A DNA stretch of 11,718 bases from Desulfobacterales bacterium (GTDB lineage: Bacteria > Desulfobacterota > Desulfobacteria > Desulfobacterales > JAFDCJ01), in contig CP070771.1 of assembly GCA_020345785.1 (NCBI GenBank), forward strand, positions 6,873,227-6,884,944, read 5' to 3'. Made by a program: the position numbers and the translations under genes. The notes beneath the pieces were generated by a model. The model saw only the letters and a program-made list of their open reading frames with translations. It was not told the origin of the DNA and made no database searches. Shown piece after piece: positions 1 to 7,139 of this stretch. The first letter of the stretch is position 1; every line of letters starts with the position of its first letter.

Positions 1-551
1 TCACTGATGTCGATCCAGGTATTCGGATCGGCGGTCCCAAAGAAATAGATCCATTTTACCGCATGAGGCAACAGTCCCTCTTCCAGAAGCTCGGGAAAAA
101 AATTCCGATTTCTTGCGGCCGGATAGATTGCGTCAAATGCGGCAAGGGCGGTTGCCCGATGATCGGCGTGGCTGACGTAGACGTTCTCAAAACGGACATT
201 CGCAGGATCCATGGTCAGCACAACATCGGGCCGGTATTGTCGAAGCACGCGAACGAGGGTCTTTCTGAATTCCCGATTATTCTCGAGCTCACCGTCCTTT
301 AAACGAAGAAAGATGACTTTTCGCACCCCAACGATTTCCGCCGCAGCCAATTGCTCCTTTTCCCTCATTTCGGCTATCGACTCCGGCGCCGCCGGAAAGT
401 CCGCGCCCTTATCCCCGCTCGTACAGATGACATACGTGATGTCCACTCCCATGCGGCGCCATCTGGCTAGAGTCCCGCTGCACCCAAAATCCACATCATC
501 CGGATGAGGACTAATCACCATCACCCGCTCTGATCCATCCAGATTTTCCAT
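1..551 (-). CDS. PIG-L family (LmbE-type) deacetylase, N-terminal 183 residues, cut by window edge
   Basis: Likely a zinc-dependent deacetylase of the PIG-L/LmbE family, whose members remove N-acetyl groups from GlcNAc-type sugars; the substrate here cannot be told. Reading from ATG at 551, the protein has the family's N-terminal metal motif as SPHPDDVDFGCSG (residues 14-26; His16, Asp18 and Asp19 expected at the zinc and active site) and the second motif HADHR (128-132). The segment between them fits the family's Rossmann-like fold, for example residues 39-46 TYVICTSG. GAGG lies five bases upstream of the ATG, which supports this start. There is no signal peptide, so the enzyme is probably cytoplasmic, unlike its neighbours. 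The reading frame stays open to base 1, so the C-terminus lies outside the window. It is separated by 195 bases from the NHL gene upstream. The family call is secure; the substrate is unknown. Confidence 0.93.
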   Translation of the reverse strand, partial: MENLDGSERVMVISPHPDDVDFGCSGTLARWRRMGVDITYVICTSGDKGADFPAAPESIAEMREKEQLAAAEIVGVRKVIFLRLKDGELENNREFRKTLVRVLRQYRPDVVLTMDPANVRFENVYVSHADHRATALAAFDAIYPAARNRNFFPELLEEGLLPHAVKWIYFFGTADPNTWIDIS

Positions 552-746
552 ACTAACCTCGTCGTTTTGTGGAACTGAAAGAAGCTTGATACATATTCGC
601 TGGGATCAAAACATCCGGCGCGCGCGGATTTCCCAATCATCTCAGCATAGATAGTCGTAGGCTGAAGGCACATGGGTTCTCACAATATGAAGGAATTCCT
701 CAACCCCAACGTTCTCGTCGGCAGCGCCCATGTTCCGGAAACCATG

Positions 747-1610
747 TTAACCTTCAAACATCCGATAAAGAACGATGCGATTATTGTGCGTATCTGAAAT
801 CCACACGTCCATGCCGAGCACGGCAACGCCCTCCGGCGTATTCAGCTGTCCCGGATCTTTACCCGGTTTGCCCGTTCCTATGGTTCCCAGCAGCTTATCG
901 CCCACTCCAATCACCTTGACCATGTGGGCGTATTTATCCGCAACATAGATGCGACCTGCTTTGTCGTAGACGGCATAGCGCGGGCCATTGAAGTTGTATG
1001 GGACGCCGCTTAAGGTTTTCACAATTTGCATGTCGGGGGCCAGGATCAGCAGGCGGTCGTTGTTTGAATCGACAACCAGTATATTGCCGTCATCGTCGGT
1101 TTCCACATCATGTGGACGGGACAGACCGTTGAAGGCCGACACCTTGACACCATTTTCAAAGGCCACCAGGTTGTCGGAATAGGCACCGGTTACATAAACA
1201 CGCTCTCCGGGATACGCTGCAACACCCTCAGGTCTCTTGAAACCACCCTGAATGACAGCCACACGCTCGCCCCGGACACCCTTCACCGTGAAGACGACAA
1301 CCCGGTCGTTTCCGCTGTCGGCAACCAGCAGCCGGCCTTTTTGGTCAAATGCAACATCATGAGGTGCCGACAGTTCCGATCCTCCGATGGAGCCGATCAC
1401 CTTCAGCGTGCCCGGATCGAGCACCGCGATTCGATCGTTGCCGTTATCGGCCACATAGAGATAGCGCCCATCGGGTGACAGGGCCAGATCGTGGGGCAGA
1501 CTCAAAGAGGCTTCGCCGGCCAGTATAAACTCGCTCTTAAACGCCTCGGCCGGCGTCACGAGCATTAGGGTCATAATCGCAAGATATAATATGTGAACGT
1601 TTTTTTTCAT
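747..1610 (-). CDS. secreted NHL-repeat six-bladed beta-propeller protein
   Basis: A 287-residue exported protein made almost entirely of NHL repeats. A signal peptide (residues 1-23, MKKNVHILYLAIM... ending AEA) precedes six recognisable repeats near 39-64, 82-106, 126-151, 165-189, 209-233 and 258-281. Each has the pattern xPHDV/xPEGV, then G-hydrophobic-hydrophobic-VAD, then NDR or NNRI. Six repeats are enough for one closed propeller, with no extra catalytic domain. NHL propellers commonly act as binding platforms for proteins or ligands, and some are lyases or quinoprotein-like; nothing here shows catalysis. The in-frame ATG at 1622 has no ribosome site, whereas GAGGAG sits just before the ATG at 1610, so the later start is chosen. 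The gene begins 30 bases after the histidine phosphatase stop, which suggests a two-gene operon. Domain call secure, role unknown. Confidence 0.9.
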   Translation of the reverse strand: MKKNVHILYLAIMTLMLVTPAEAFKSEFILAGEASLSLPHDLALSPDGRYLYVADNGNDRIAVLDPGTLKVIGSIGGSELSAPHDVAFDQKGRLLVADSGNDRVVVFTVKGVRGERVAVIQGGFKRPEGVAAYPGERVYVTGAYSDNLVAFENGVKVSAFNGLSRPHDVETDDDGNILVVDSNNDRLLILAPDMQIVKTLSGVPYNFNGPRYAVYDKAGRIYVADKYAHMVKVIGVGDKLLGTIGTGKPGKDPGQLNTPEGVAVLGMDVWISDTHNNRIVLYRMFEG

Positions 1611-1620
1611 TACGCTCCTC
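1611..1620 (-). promoter_or_regulatory. ribosome binding site that fixes the NHL gene start
   Basis: On the minus strand this reads GAGGAGCGTA immediately before the ATG at 1610. It favours the 287-residue product beginning MKKN over the four-residue-longer reading from 1622. The longer reading would place this purine run inside its own coding region. Confidence 0.6.
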
Positions 1621-1640
1621 ATGGCACAATATGGAATACG

Positions 1641-2417
1641 CTAAAGATCGCTGTGATCGGCGGCCAGACGAGCCCATTCCTGCGGGGTGATGCGCGCCAC
1701 AAAGGTCCAGTCTCCGTTGCCTTCGGGACGAAACACAATGGCCTCGGCTTCCCCAGGATACACATCGGTTGCGGTTACCAGGACGTTGCCGTGAGCTACC
1801 AGCACGGTGTTTGTATTTGTTGGCGGCGGAATTGAAAGACGCCGGTTGGTGCGCGCGGCAATGGCGGATGTGCCGCCGAAGTATTCCGCGACGCGCAGAT
1901 TCATAATGTCGGTCGTCGTTTCCACAGGCCCCAATTTCATATTGCGTGCCGTCTCCACTGTGCGGCAGTATGGACTGGCAATAACTTGCCCTATTGGAAT
2001 TTGCAGGGCGCGCATGGCTTCGCCGATGGTGCCGGCGGTCTTTCGGCCGGCTTCTGAAAGCTGGCGCATCTTGCCCGGGTCACAGCTCGTCCAGTCGTCC
2101 TCCTTGGAGACCTGATCGTTTTGCGACCAGTCGGTAGCTGCATGGCGAAAGTAAATATTGTACCCGCCTTTGCGCAGTGCTTCCACAAGTGCCAGCCCTT
2201 CAAGCCTGGTAGTTGTTTGTGCCGCGGCAACATCAAGCTGCGCGATTCCGCTCAGGAAAAACACGATGATCCATACCGCAAAGTTAGGCAGGTTTTTGCA
2301 GGCTGCCCAAGGTTTCCAACGCACAATCAAAGATAGCGACCCCAAACAACTGATGGGAGGAAACCCACGAAATTCACGTATCGCATTTTTAGGATTCAAT
2401 CTTCTTGCTAAACACAT
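1641..2417 (-). CDS. exported histidine phosphatase family protein
   Basis: A phosphoglycerate-mutase-like (histidine phosphatase) enzyme, probably periplasmic or anchored in the inner membrane; substrate unknown. The catalytic motif is YFRHAATDW, with the phospho-accepting His in RHA rather than the commoner RHG. It is followed by the substrate-pocket Arg in SPYCRTVETA and the second His in LVAHGN. Counted from the ATG at 2417, these are His92, Arg152 and His209. The C-terminal half runs on as an ordinary family domain ending near the stop. A hydrophobic stretch (NFAVWIIVFFLSGIAQLDVA) precedes the domain and looks like a signal peptide or anchor. The start is uncertain: the frame is open to an ATG at 2513, the ATG at 2417 has only a weak GGGG upstream, and a TTG at 2330 or GTG at 2324 would give the most typical signal peptide. 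A sigma70-like promoter at 2555-2583 lies upstream. Confidence 0.85.
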   Translation of the reverse strand: MCLARRLNPKNAIREFRGFPPISCLGSLSLIVRWKPWAACKNLPNFAVWIIVFFLSGIAQLDVAAAQTTTRLEGLALVEALRKGGYNIYFRHAATDWSQNDQVSKEDDWTSCDPGKMRQLSEAGRKTAGTIGEAMRALQIPIGQVIASPYCRTVETARNMKLGPVETTTDIMNLRVAEYFGGTSAIAARTNRRLSIPPPTNTNTVLVAHGNVLVTATDVYPGEAEAIVFRPEGNGDWTFVARITPQEWARLAADHSDL

Positions 2418-2554
2418 ATTTTTGCCCCAAACGTCGATTCTGTTTGCTCTCCGCCGGTGCGACAGCGGTATCAGCAACCGGGAAAAGGTAAGCTGCGTAT
2501 ATACACGGCCCATTTTTGTATCAGATGATGCCTGGAAACGCGGGCAACGTCTTT

Positions 2555-2583
2555 ACTATATTCATTGATTTGCCAATTGCCAA
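2555..2583 (-). promoter_or_regulatory. sigma70-type promoter for the phosphatase and NHL genes
   Basis: On the minus strand TTGGCA (2583-2578) is separated by exactly 17 bases from TATAGT (2560-2555). These match the -35 and -10 consensus at five of six positions each. Transcription would begin near 2548, upstream of all candidate starts of the phosphatase. This is the clearest promoter in the window and marks the histidine phosphatase and NHL genes as a separate unit from the beta-barrel gene. Prediction from sequence only. Confidence 0.55.
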
Positions 2584-2666
2584 GTATTCCGGATAGCAAG
2601 AAGTTTGCCGCCGTGTTTCCTGAAGTCAACGTCCACCCCGCGCAGAGCACGAGATGGCTTGAATTA

Positions 2667-2684
2667 TCCCGCGTTCAGGCGGGA
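2667..2684. repeat. partial, degenerate REP-like hairpin
   Basis: The six-base stem TCCCGC (2667-2672) pairs with GCGGGA (2679-2684) around the loop GTTCAG. The twelve bases CGTTCAGGCGGG (2672-2683) recur exactly at 2874-2885 in the right arm of the REPIN-like element, in the same orientation. This is probably an eroded solo arm of the same repeat family. Confidence 0.45.
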
Positions 2685-2782
2685 AAAGGCAGGAGGATGT
2701 CCGTACGTTTATCATTGAAATTGCAATCCCGCCGGGGCGCATAGGCGACAACTTAAAAAGAAATCATAGGGATTAGCCATAA

Positions 2783-2904
2783 TGTAGGGGCGGAGATTAT
2801 CTCCGCCCGAACCGTGGTGGTTGCCTTCGTCAGGCGCTCAGCCGATTCATCTGTGAACAACGGTGTAATTCGCCGTTCAGGCGGGGATAAACCCCGCCGC
2901 TACA
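2783..2904. repeat. REPIN-like element: two hairpins in inverted orientation
   Basis: Two GC-rich hairpins face each other across about 60 bases. The left hairpin is GGGCGGAGA (2788-2796), loop TTA, TCTCCGCCC (2800-2808). The right is GGCGGGG (2880-2886), loop ATAAA, CCCCGCC (2892-2898). Their surroundings are also inverted: bases 2784-2814 match the reverse complement of 2873-2903 at 25 of 31 positions, with outer ends TGTAG and inner ends GAAC-G. One difference is compensatory: the A-T pair 2794/2802 on the left is a G-C pair 2893/2885 on the right. This layout matches REPIN or bacterial interspersed mosaic elements, which are short non-autonomous repeats usually moved by REP-associated tyrosine transposases. 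No such transposase gene is in the window. Confidence 0.65.
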
Positions 2905-3258
2905 CACTTAGCAATTTAACCCGGATCATTGTCCGCTGAGTTCCGCGCGGAATGCCCGCACAAAAGTTCCTAATTTGACGCGCATGCGCCGGGGCGGGAT
3001 TTGTATGGCAGGAGTCAACATCGGCGGGCGCTGCGGGCGCCTCAGCTCTGCTTTTCCGGCCGATATCGCCGGTAGCGGCGCGGCAACTGTCGTATGGGGA
3101 GCGCTGGATTATTTCGCTGGCGATACATCGTTGTTTGCACGCCGCCGTAGCCTGACAGAGGGGCTTCAAATAGCATCCAAACGGGGTTTGGCACCCAGAT
3201 GCGTTTTTAGATCGTTCCAACCAAGGTCGGACCTGCCCGGATTCGTTGGGATCGTTGA

Positions 3259-4137
3259 TTAAAAAGGAAAGCCTGTCGTCAATCCAATACCGAAATAGCC
3301 GTCGCCAAATGTAACATCCAGGCCGCCGCCGCGAAGGTCGAACAATCCCAAAATGGGAAATTTTTCTGCGCTGCTCAGTGCAATCCCGAATTTATAAAGT
3401 CTGTGGATGTTTTTGTTCTCTTTTTGCGCTCTTTCAAAATCCAGGTCGTTAACAAATTGGGTAATAACAAAAAATAGGTTCAAATCAGACTTGCGGTCCA
3501 ACACCGTGATGTTTGTCGGCCAGCGGGAGTTAATACCGATTTCGAACATGGAAAAACCGCTGTCGCTGCCTCCCCCGGCCTGGTTTTGATCTGCCCACGT
3601 GAGGCCAGTGCCGAAATCCAACTCGCTGCGCTTGATTTCAAAAGTTGCCAGACTTTTTATGCCGGCGCCATAGACCCAGGCGATATCACCTCCGGAAAAA
3701 TCCTTGCCGAAGCCGAATTGCCCGAAGGGTTTCAACCACCAGTTTTCCAGTATCGGGTAACTAAACTGAACCCCCGGTACAAATGTGAATGTACCCACGT
3801 TGTCCAGCCCATCGTATTCGTGGAAGCCGATGGTGGCCGGCAGCAGCAGCTCCAATCCCCATTTTTGGCTGTCGACCTCGCGCAGCGTCCATGAAAACGG
3901 TCCCCGCAGCAGGTAAACCGTACGATCGCCGACTTTGTAGAAGCCGCTGCCGATCCAGTTGGAATACGCGTAGTTGATGACGTCTTCGGGCTCGTTTTCG
4001 GCCTGAACAACCGGTTTGGCGGCGGAGAAAAATACGGCCAACAAGGCAAGAATCATCCATGCACGCAATCGCAACACCCGTTGCCAAGTTCCTCCCGGCC
4101 TCGCTAAAGTGCATGCACGTCTTTGAGCTGTTCCCAT
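3259..4137 (-). CDS. outer-membrane beta-barrel protein, unknown function
   Basis: A 292-residue product. It has a positively charged N-terminus and a hydrophobic signal core (MILALLAVFFSAA, residues 28-40), with probable cleavage after VQA (44-46). The mature part is rich in alternating hydrophobic/polar stretches with Gly and aromatic residues, and it ends in ...GLTTGFPF with a C-terminal Phe, the usual outer-membrane barrel signature. Segments such as FGQFGFGKDF (138-147) and the final GYFGIGLTTGF look like strands. I do not recognise a named family; a transport or structural role cannot be separated. An ATG at 4170 overlaps the upstream gene, but the ATG at 4137 has AGGA at good distance and lies 13 bases after the upstream stop, so it is preferred. 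The tight junction suggests it is co-translated with the LssY_C lipoprotein and may work with it. Confidence 0.8.
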   Translation of the reverse strand: MGTAQRRACTLARPGGTWQRVLRLRAWMILALLAVFFSAAKPVVQAENEPEDVINYAYSNWIGSGFYKVGDRTVYLLRGPFSWTLREVDSQKWGLELLLPATIGFHEYDGLDNVGTFTFVPGVQFSYPILENWWLKPFGQFGFGKDFSGGDIAWVYGAGIKSLATFEIKRSELDFGTGLTWADQNQAGGGSDSGFSMFEIGINSRWPTNITVLDRKSDLNLFFVITQFVNDLDFERAQKENKNIHRLYKFGIALSSAEKFPILGLFDLRGGGLDVTFGDGYFGIGLTTGFPF

Positions 4138-4150
4138 TCTAAGAATTCCT
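4138..4150 (-). promoter_or_regulatory. ribosome binding site overlapping the upstream stop region (translational coupling)
   Basis: On the minus strand the LssY_C stop TAA (4153-4151) is followed directly by AGGAATTCTTAGA and then the ATG at 4137 of the beta-barrel gene. The AGGA purine run abuts the stop codon, so ribosomes finishing the lipoprotein are well placed to restart on the barrel. This also decides the barrel start. Confidence 0.5.
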
Positions 4151-5428
4151 TTACAGCGGCTCCCAATCAAAGAGCTCGATATCCAGAATCGCAGTCGGCT
4201 TTTCGGTAAAGACGAATACCACCCGCAATCCGTCGGTCCAGATGGGATCGTCCGTCAGGTTGTATCGCGGATTTTCCGGAGTTGCCGCACCAACGCCTTT
4301 GACCAAGCCGATTTTAGCTACGTACTGGGATTCGATCAAATCCTGGATCAGATAATCGCGGGACTCATCGAGATCGGAGTCGATGGCGTGGGTGGTAAAT
4401 GTCGGCGATTTGGTGGTTAACTTGACACCGATGTCGCGGCTGATCTGCCCCACATAGACCGGCAATCCCCGGTAGCGCATCGGACTAAACCACAGACGCA
4501 GGTGGTTGCGCTCGTCGACGGTCCGCCGCGCCTTCTGCAACGCCACATCCTGGGGTCGGCCATAGAGATACAGCGCGCTGATCGGGGAGTAGCGGTAGCG
4601 CTTGCCGAACAACGAGGACCCGATGGTTTTGGCGACGGATTCACCGTAAATGATTTCGGTCTCATCCCACCCGCGGGATATAAAGGCCTTCCAAATCGTG
4701 TCCCTTTCGCCGATAACGACAATGTTGAGAGGATCGCCGAATTCGCTGCCGTCTTTGTTTGTGGTGCAGCACTGCATTCTCTCCAGGGCCAAGCGCAAAC
4801 CGTCGTCGTCCAGATCCACGATCTGGTCTTTCGAATACATGGAAGCCGGATCAAAGGAGGCATGGTCGGCCTTCAAGCCCGGGACATCAACAAAGAACAT
4901 AAATTCCTTGAGCTTGTCTTCGCCGAGAAGCCTCACCAGCACCGGTTTGGTTCCGAGCTTTGCATTGGTATAGACAAACCCGCTCGTTGTTTTGCCGGGC
5001 TTGAAGTAGCCCTCGATTTCCTTTTCACGAAAAAGCTGGTTGATTTTTTGCCTGGCGTCGTCTGAATAGCCGGTGTGAAATTTCCAGGCCACCTCGCCGG
5101 CCGAAAAAAGGTCGGGGTCCAGATGGATGGCCAGCAAAAAATAGCCGATGCTATCATTGTTTTGAATTTCCAGCCAGACCGGCTGAATGCCTTCGGCCGC
5201 CAAGGGCAGACCGAAGACCTGAAGGCTTTCTTCGGCGCTGGGCACGCCGACGGTTACCCGCACATCGCTATCGCTCTGCGTCTGAAACCGATCCGCAAAC
5301 GGCATTGTCTCGGGCGGTTGATGCTGAAATTGCGCACAGGCGGCCCACATAAAGCAGGTCGCAAGCACGAAAAAATGCTGCAAGAATTGTTTTGAGACGT
5401 GTTGGGGACAGGGGTGTTTTGGATGCAT
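4151..5428 (-). CDS. LssY_C-domain lipoprotein
   Basis: A 425-residue exported protein. The N-terminus is hydrophobic and contains MWAAC (Cys31), a plausible lipobox, so it is probably a lipid-anchored periplasmic or outer-membrane protein. Residues about 55-185 form a region I do not recognise. From about residue 224 to 382 the sequence matches the LssY C-terminal domain: GDPLNIVVIG (231-240), GW (253-254), the hallmark SPISALYLYGRPQDVALQK (281-299), RTVDERNHLRLW (302-313), HAIDSDLDESRDYL (347-360). The biochemical role of LssY_C is unclear in the family. The tail (369-424) is closely similar to the protein at the right edge of the window. AGGAAG stands eight bases before the ATG. It lies 147 bases after the MltF-like gene and 13 bases before the beta-barrel gene, so a lipoprotein-barrel partnership is a reasonable inference. 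Confidence 0.85.
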   Translation of the reverse strand: MHPKHPCPQHVSKQFLQHFFVLATCFMWAACAQFQHQPPETMPFADRFQTQSDSDVRVTVGVPSAEESLQVFGLPLAAEGIQPVWLEIQNNDSIGYFLLAIHLDPDLFSAGEVAWKFHTGYSDDARQKINQLFREKEIEGYFKPGKTTSGFVYTNAKLGTKPVLVRLLGEDKLKEFMFFVDVPGLKADHASFDPASMYSKDQIVDLDDDGLRLALERMQCCTTNKDGSEFGDPLNIVVIGERDTIWKAFISRGWDETEIIYGESVAKTIGSSLFGKRYRYSPISALYLYGRPQDVALQKARRTVDERNHLRLWFSPMRYRGLPVYVGQISRDIGVKLTTKSPTFTTHAIDSDLDESRDYLIQDLIESQYVAKIGLVKGVGAATPENPRYNLTDDPIWTDGLRVVFVFTEKPTAILDIELFDWEPL

Positions 5429-5510
5429 GCGATTGGCTTCCTATCACGGGTTGGGCGGTTCCGGGCTCCATGTTCCTGGTTAAAAAGCCAAAGCAGTTCT
5501 TATCGAAATC

Positions 5511-5539
5511 CCGGCATGCCGGTACAGGTTTGAAACCTG
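5511..5539. repeat. two adjacent perfect palindromes between the MltF-like and LssY_C genes
   Basis: CCGGCATGCCGG (5511-5522) is a perfect 12-base palindrome. Two bases later CAGGTTT (5525-5531), G, AAACCTG (5533-5539) forms a second perfect inverted repeat. They lie in the 147-base gap, downstream of the MltF-like stop and upstream of the LssY_C lipoprotein start. No T-run follows on the minus strand, so a classical terminator is not supported. They could be an interspersed repeat, an operator pair or an RNA processing structure. Confidence 0.5.
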
Positions 5540-5575
5540 AGCCCGGAAACCGTCGGTTGAGGTATTTATCAGACC

Positions 5576-7078
5576 CTATTTGGAGTTGCCCTTCAAAATT
5601 CGTTCCTTCCGGTCTCGCTGGTCGACCAGTCTGCGGTAGACGATGTAGTATTTGTAGATATTGCTCACGTATTGAACGGTTTCCCGGCCGATTTCCTTGG
5701 CGGCAACCACCTCCACGTTGTGAAACCAGACGTTGGGGTCCAATCCCATTTTGGCGGCTTTGTCCCGCAGGCCGCTCACGCGTGCCGGCCCGGCGTTGTA
5801 AGATGCAAAGGCAAAGAGCATCTTGTTGCCATCGTCCATCTGCTCGTCTTTAAAGTATCGGTCGACGATGAACCGCAGATACTTGGTCCCGGCGTGAATG
5901 TTCTTATCAAGCTTTTCAATATCGGGGATGCCGACATTAGGATCGGCCGCAGTGGAAGGCAAAAGCTGCATCACGCCGACGGCCCCGGCGGGACTGCGTT
6001 TGCTGTGATCGAGACCGGATTCCTGATAGGCCTGGGCGCCGATCATCAAATAATCAAAATCGTACTGGCCGGCGTATTTTTCAAATAGGGCCACCATGCT
6101 CTGAAATTTTTCCATTTCCTTCTGCGTGGCCGAATTTTTGACGTATTTGGTATCGCGCAAGTAGCGTTTCAGCAGAATATTGCCGAGCAAGGTTCCTTTC
6201 TTGTGGCCCTTGACGAATTCATTGATCACGGTCTTAAGCTTGGGGCTGTTATTGCGAAAGGCCCACGCAATCTCACCGCCGGTTCTCACGGCGATGTCCG
6301 GATGGACTTTAATGTTGTCGAAGATCTGAACCCAGAACTGCGCCTTGTGGCTGTCCATGATGATCATCGGAATCAAACCCGCATTGACCATCTCCGCCAA
6401 ATCCTCATCCTGGAGCATTTCATCGGCTTCAACCAGGCTCATTTTAGGTTTGCCGTTCTTTTGAAAGGATTGGTTCAGTTGCACCAGGCTTTCGTAGTAA
6501 CTGCTGGACACACGCACATGAATCTCTTTGCCGGCCAGATCATCCAGGCTTTTAACCGGCGGTGCGGACGGTCCGGTGACCAGCAGTTCTTTGACGTCCG
6601 GAATCCATGGATCGGAAAAATCGACCTGCTTCTGCCGCAGGGGGGTGATGGTCAGGTTGGCGGCTGCAATATCCCCGCGACCCTCAACCAGCCAGGGCAT
6701 CAGCTGGTCCCGTGTGACGGGGATAAAAATAATCCTGACCTTCAACGTCTTGGCCTTGAGCTTCTTATTGACGAATTTTTCAAACTCCTTGAGCAGTTCG
6801 TAGGTGGCCCCGCGCTGGCGGCCCTGATCCAGAAAATAAAAGGTTTTGCTGTAAACCACCAGCGCGCGGATCTCACGCCGCTCGGCCATGCCGTCAAAAT
6901 CACCCCGCCACTTTTCATTTAACGGCAAAAATTCCGCCTCTTCTGCCTGCTGAGCTGCAGCCGAAAGCGCCGGGAACCATAAGCAAAAAGCAAGTATCAT
7001 GACAATCAGCCGCAGGTGGGTGCCGGACAATGACCGAATCGGCGCCGCGTTCGGTGGTATGTGTCTGTAAAGTGTCAT
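5576..7078 (-). CDS. mltF: MltF-like membrane-bound lytic transglycosylase (SBP_bac_3 + SLT)
   Basis: A 500-residue peptidoglycan lytic transglycosylase that should cleave the MurNAc-GlcNAc bond in the periplasm. A signal peptide or anchor occupies residues about 21-42 (LRLIVMILAFCLWFPALSAA). Residues about 68-310 form a solute-binding-protein-like regulatory domain, with recognisable blocks at 133-141 GRGDIAAAN and 152-158 VDFSDPW. Residues about 335-480 form the SLT catalytic domain: AYQESGLD with the catalytic Glu353, AGAVGVMQLLPSTA (364-377), ASYNAGP (425-431) and ETVQYV (466-471). Order and length match MltF of Enterobacteria (about 500 residues). GGGAGGA stands nine bases before the ATG, inside a possible short leader (7075-7098). 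It lies 61 bases after the serine hydrolase gene, and both act on the wall, so co-expression is likely. The architecture is secure; the exact physiological role is inferred. Confidence 0.92.
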   Translation of the reverse strand: MTLYRHIPPNAAPIRSLSGTHLRLIVMILAFCLWFPALSAAAQQAEEAEFLPLNEKWRGDFDGMAERREIRALVVYSKTFYFLDQGRQRGATYELLKEFEKFVNKKLKAKTLKVRIIFIPVTRDQLMPWLVEGRGDIAAANLTITPLRQKQVDFSDPWIPDVKELLVTGPSAPPVKSLDDLAGKEIHVRVSSSYYESLVQLNQSFQKNGKPKMSLVEADEMLQDEDLAEMVNAGLIPMIIMDSHKAQFWVQIFDNIKVHPDIAVRTGGEIAWAFRNNSPKLKTVINEFVKGHKKGTLLGNILLKRYLRDTKYVKNSATQKEMEKFQSMVALFEKYAGQYDFDYLMIGAQAYQESGLDHSKRSPAGAVGVMQLLPSTAADPNVGIPDIEKLDKNIHAGTKYLRFIVDRYFKDEQMDDGNKMLFAFASYNAGPARVSGLRDKAAKMGLDPNVWFHNVEVVAAKEIGRETVQYVSNIYKYYIVYRRLVDQRDRKERILKGNSK

Positions 7079-7098
7079 TTTTGTTTATCCTCCCTCAT
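7075..7098 (-). CDS. possible seven-codon leader peptide overlapping the MltF-like start
   Basis: On the minus strand GGAGGA (7112-7107) lies eight bases before ATG AGG GAG GAT AAA CAA AAA TGA, encoding MREDKQK. The TGA overlaps the ATG of the MltF-like gene as ATGA, and the leader contains that gene's own GGGAGGA. The arrangement would couple translation of the two. It could equally be a chance ATG within a purine-rich leader; there is no support from conservation. Confidence 0.3.
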   Translation of the reverse strand: MREDKQK

Positions 7099-7139
7099 TT
7101 GACGATTCCTCCGCCAGCTTGAATACATCCCGGACAAGC

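Larger units (their letters stand above)
2418..3258. other. long non-coding gap with repeats and one promoter
   Basis: About 840 bases between the beta-barrel gene and the histidine phosphatase gene. It holds the REPIN-like element (2783-2904), a related partial hairpin (2667-2684) and the promoter at 2555-2583. Two weak open frames exist, minus 3220-2900 and plus 2975-3262. Their composition is unlike real proteins (rich in Arg, Ala, Cys and Pro), neither has a ribosome site or recognisable domain, and the first runs into the repeat. I treat both as chance. No convincing terminator with a T-tract was found after the barrel gene. Confidence 0.6.

Noticed and set aside
2783..2904. CRISPR array or attachment site
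   Set aside because: Only two units, in inverted rather than direct orientation, with no regular spacers and no integrase or cas gene nearby.
2900..3220. Minus-strand open frame of 106 codons in the long gap
   Set aside because: Rich in Arg, Ala, Cys and Pro, no ribosome site, no recognisable domain, and its 3' end runs into the hairpin repeat.
3190..3258. Terminator after the beta-barrel gene
   Set aside because: A short stem (TCCGAC with GTTGGA, minus strand) exists but is followed by A-rich rather than T-rich sequence.
2975..3262. Plus-strand open frame of 95 codons starting with TTG
   Set aside because: Non-ATG start without a ribosome site, odd composition, and it would be the only plus-strand gene, overlapping the end of the barrel gene.
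6203..6922. Long plus-strand open frame opposite the MltF-like gene
   Set aside because: It is the antisense shadow of a strongly supported gene; the same applies to the long plus-strand frame at 7215-8102.
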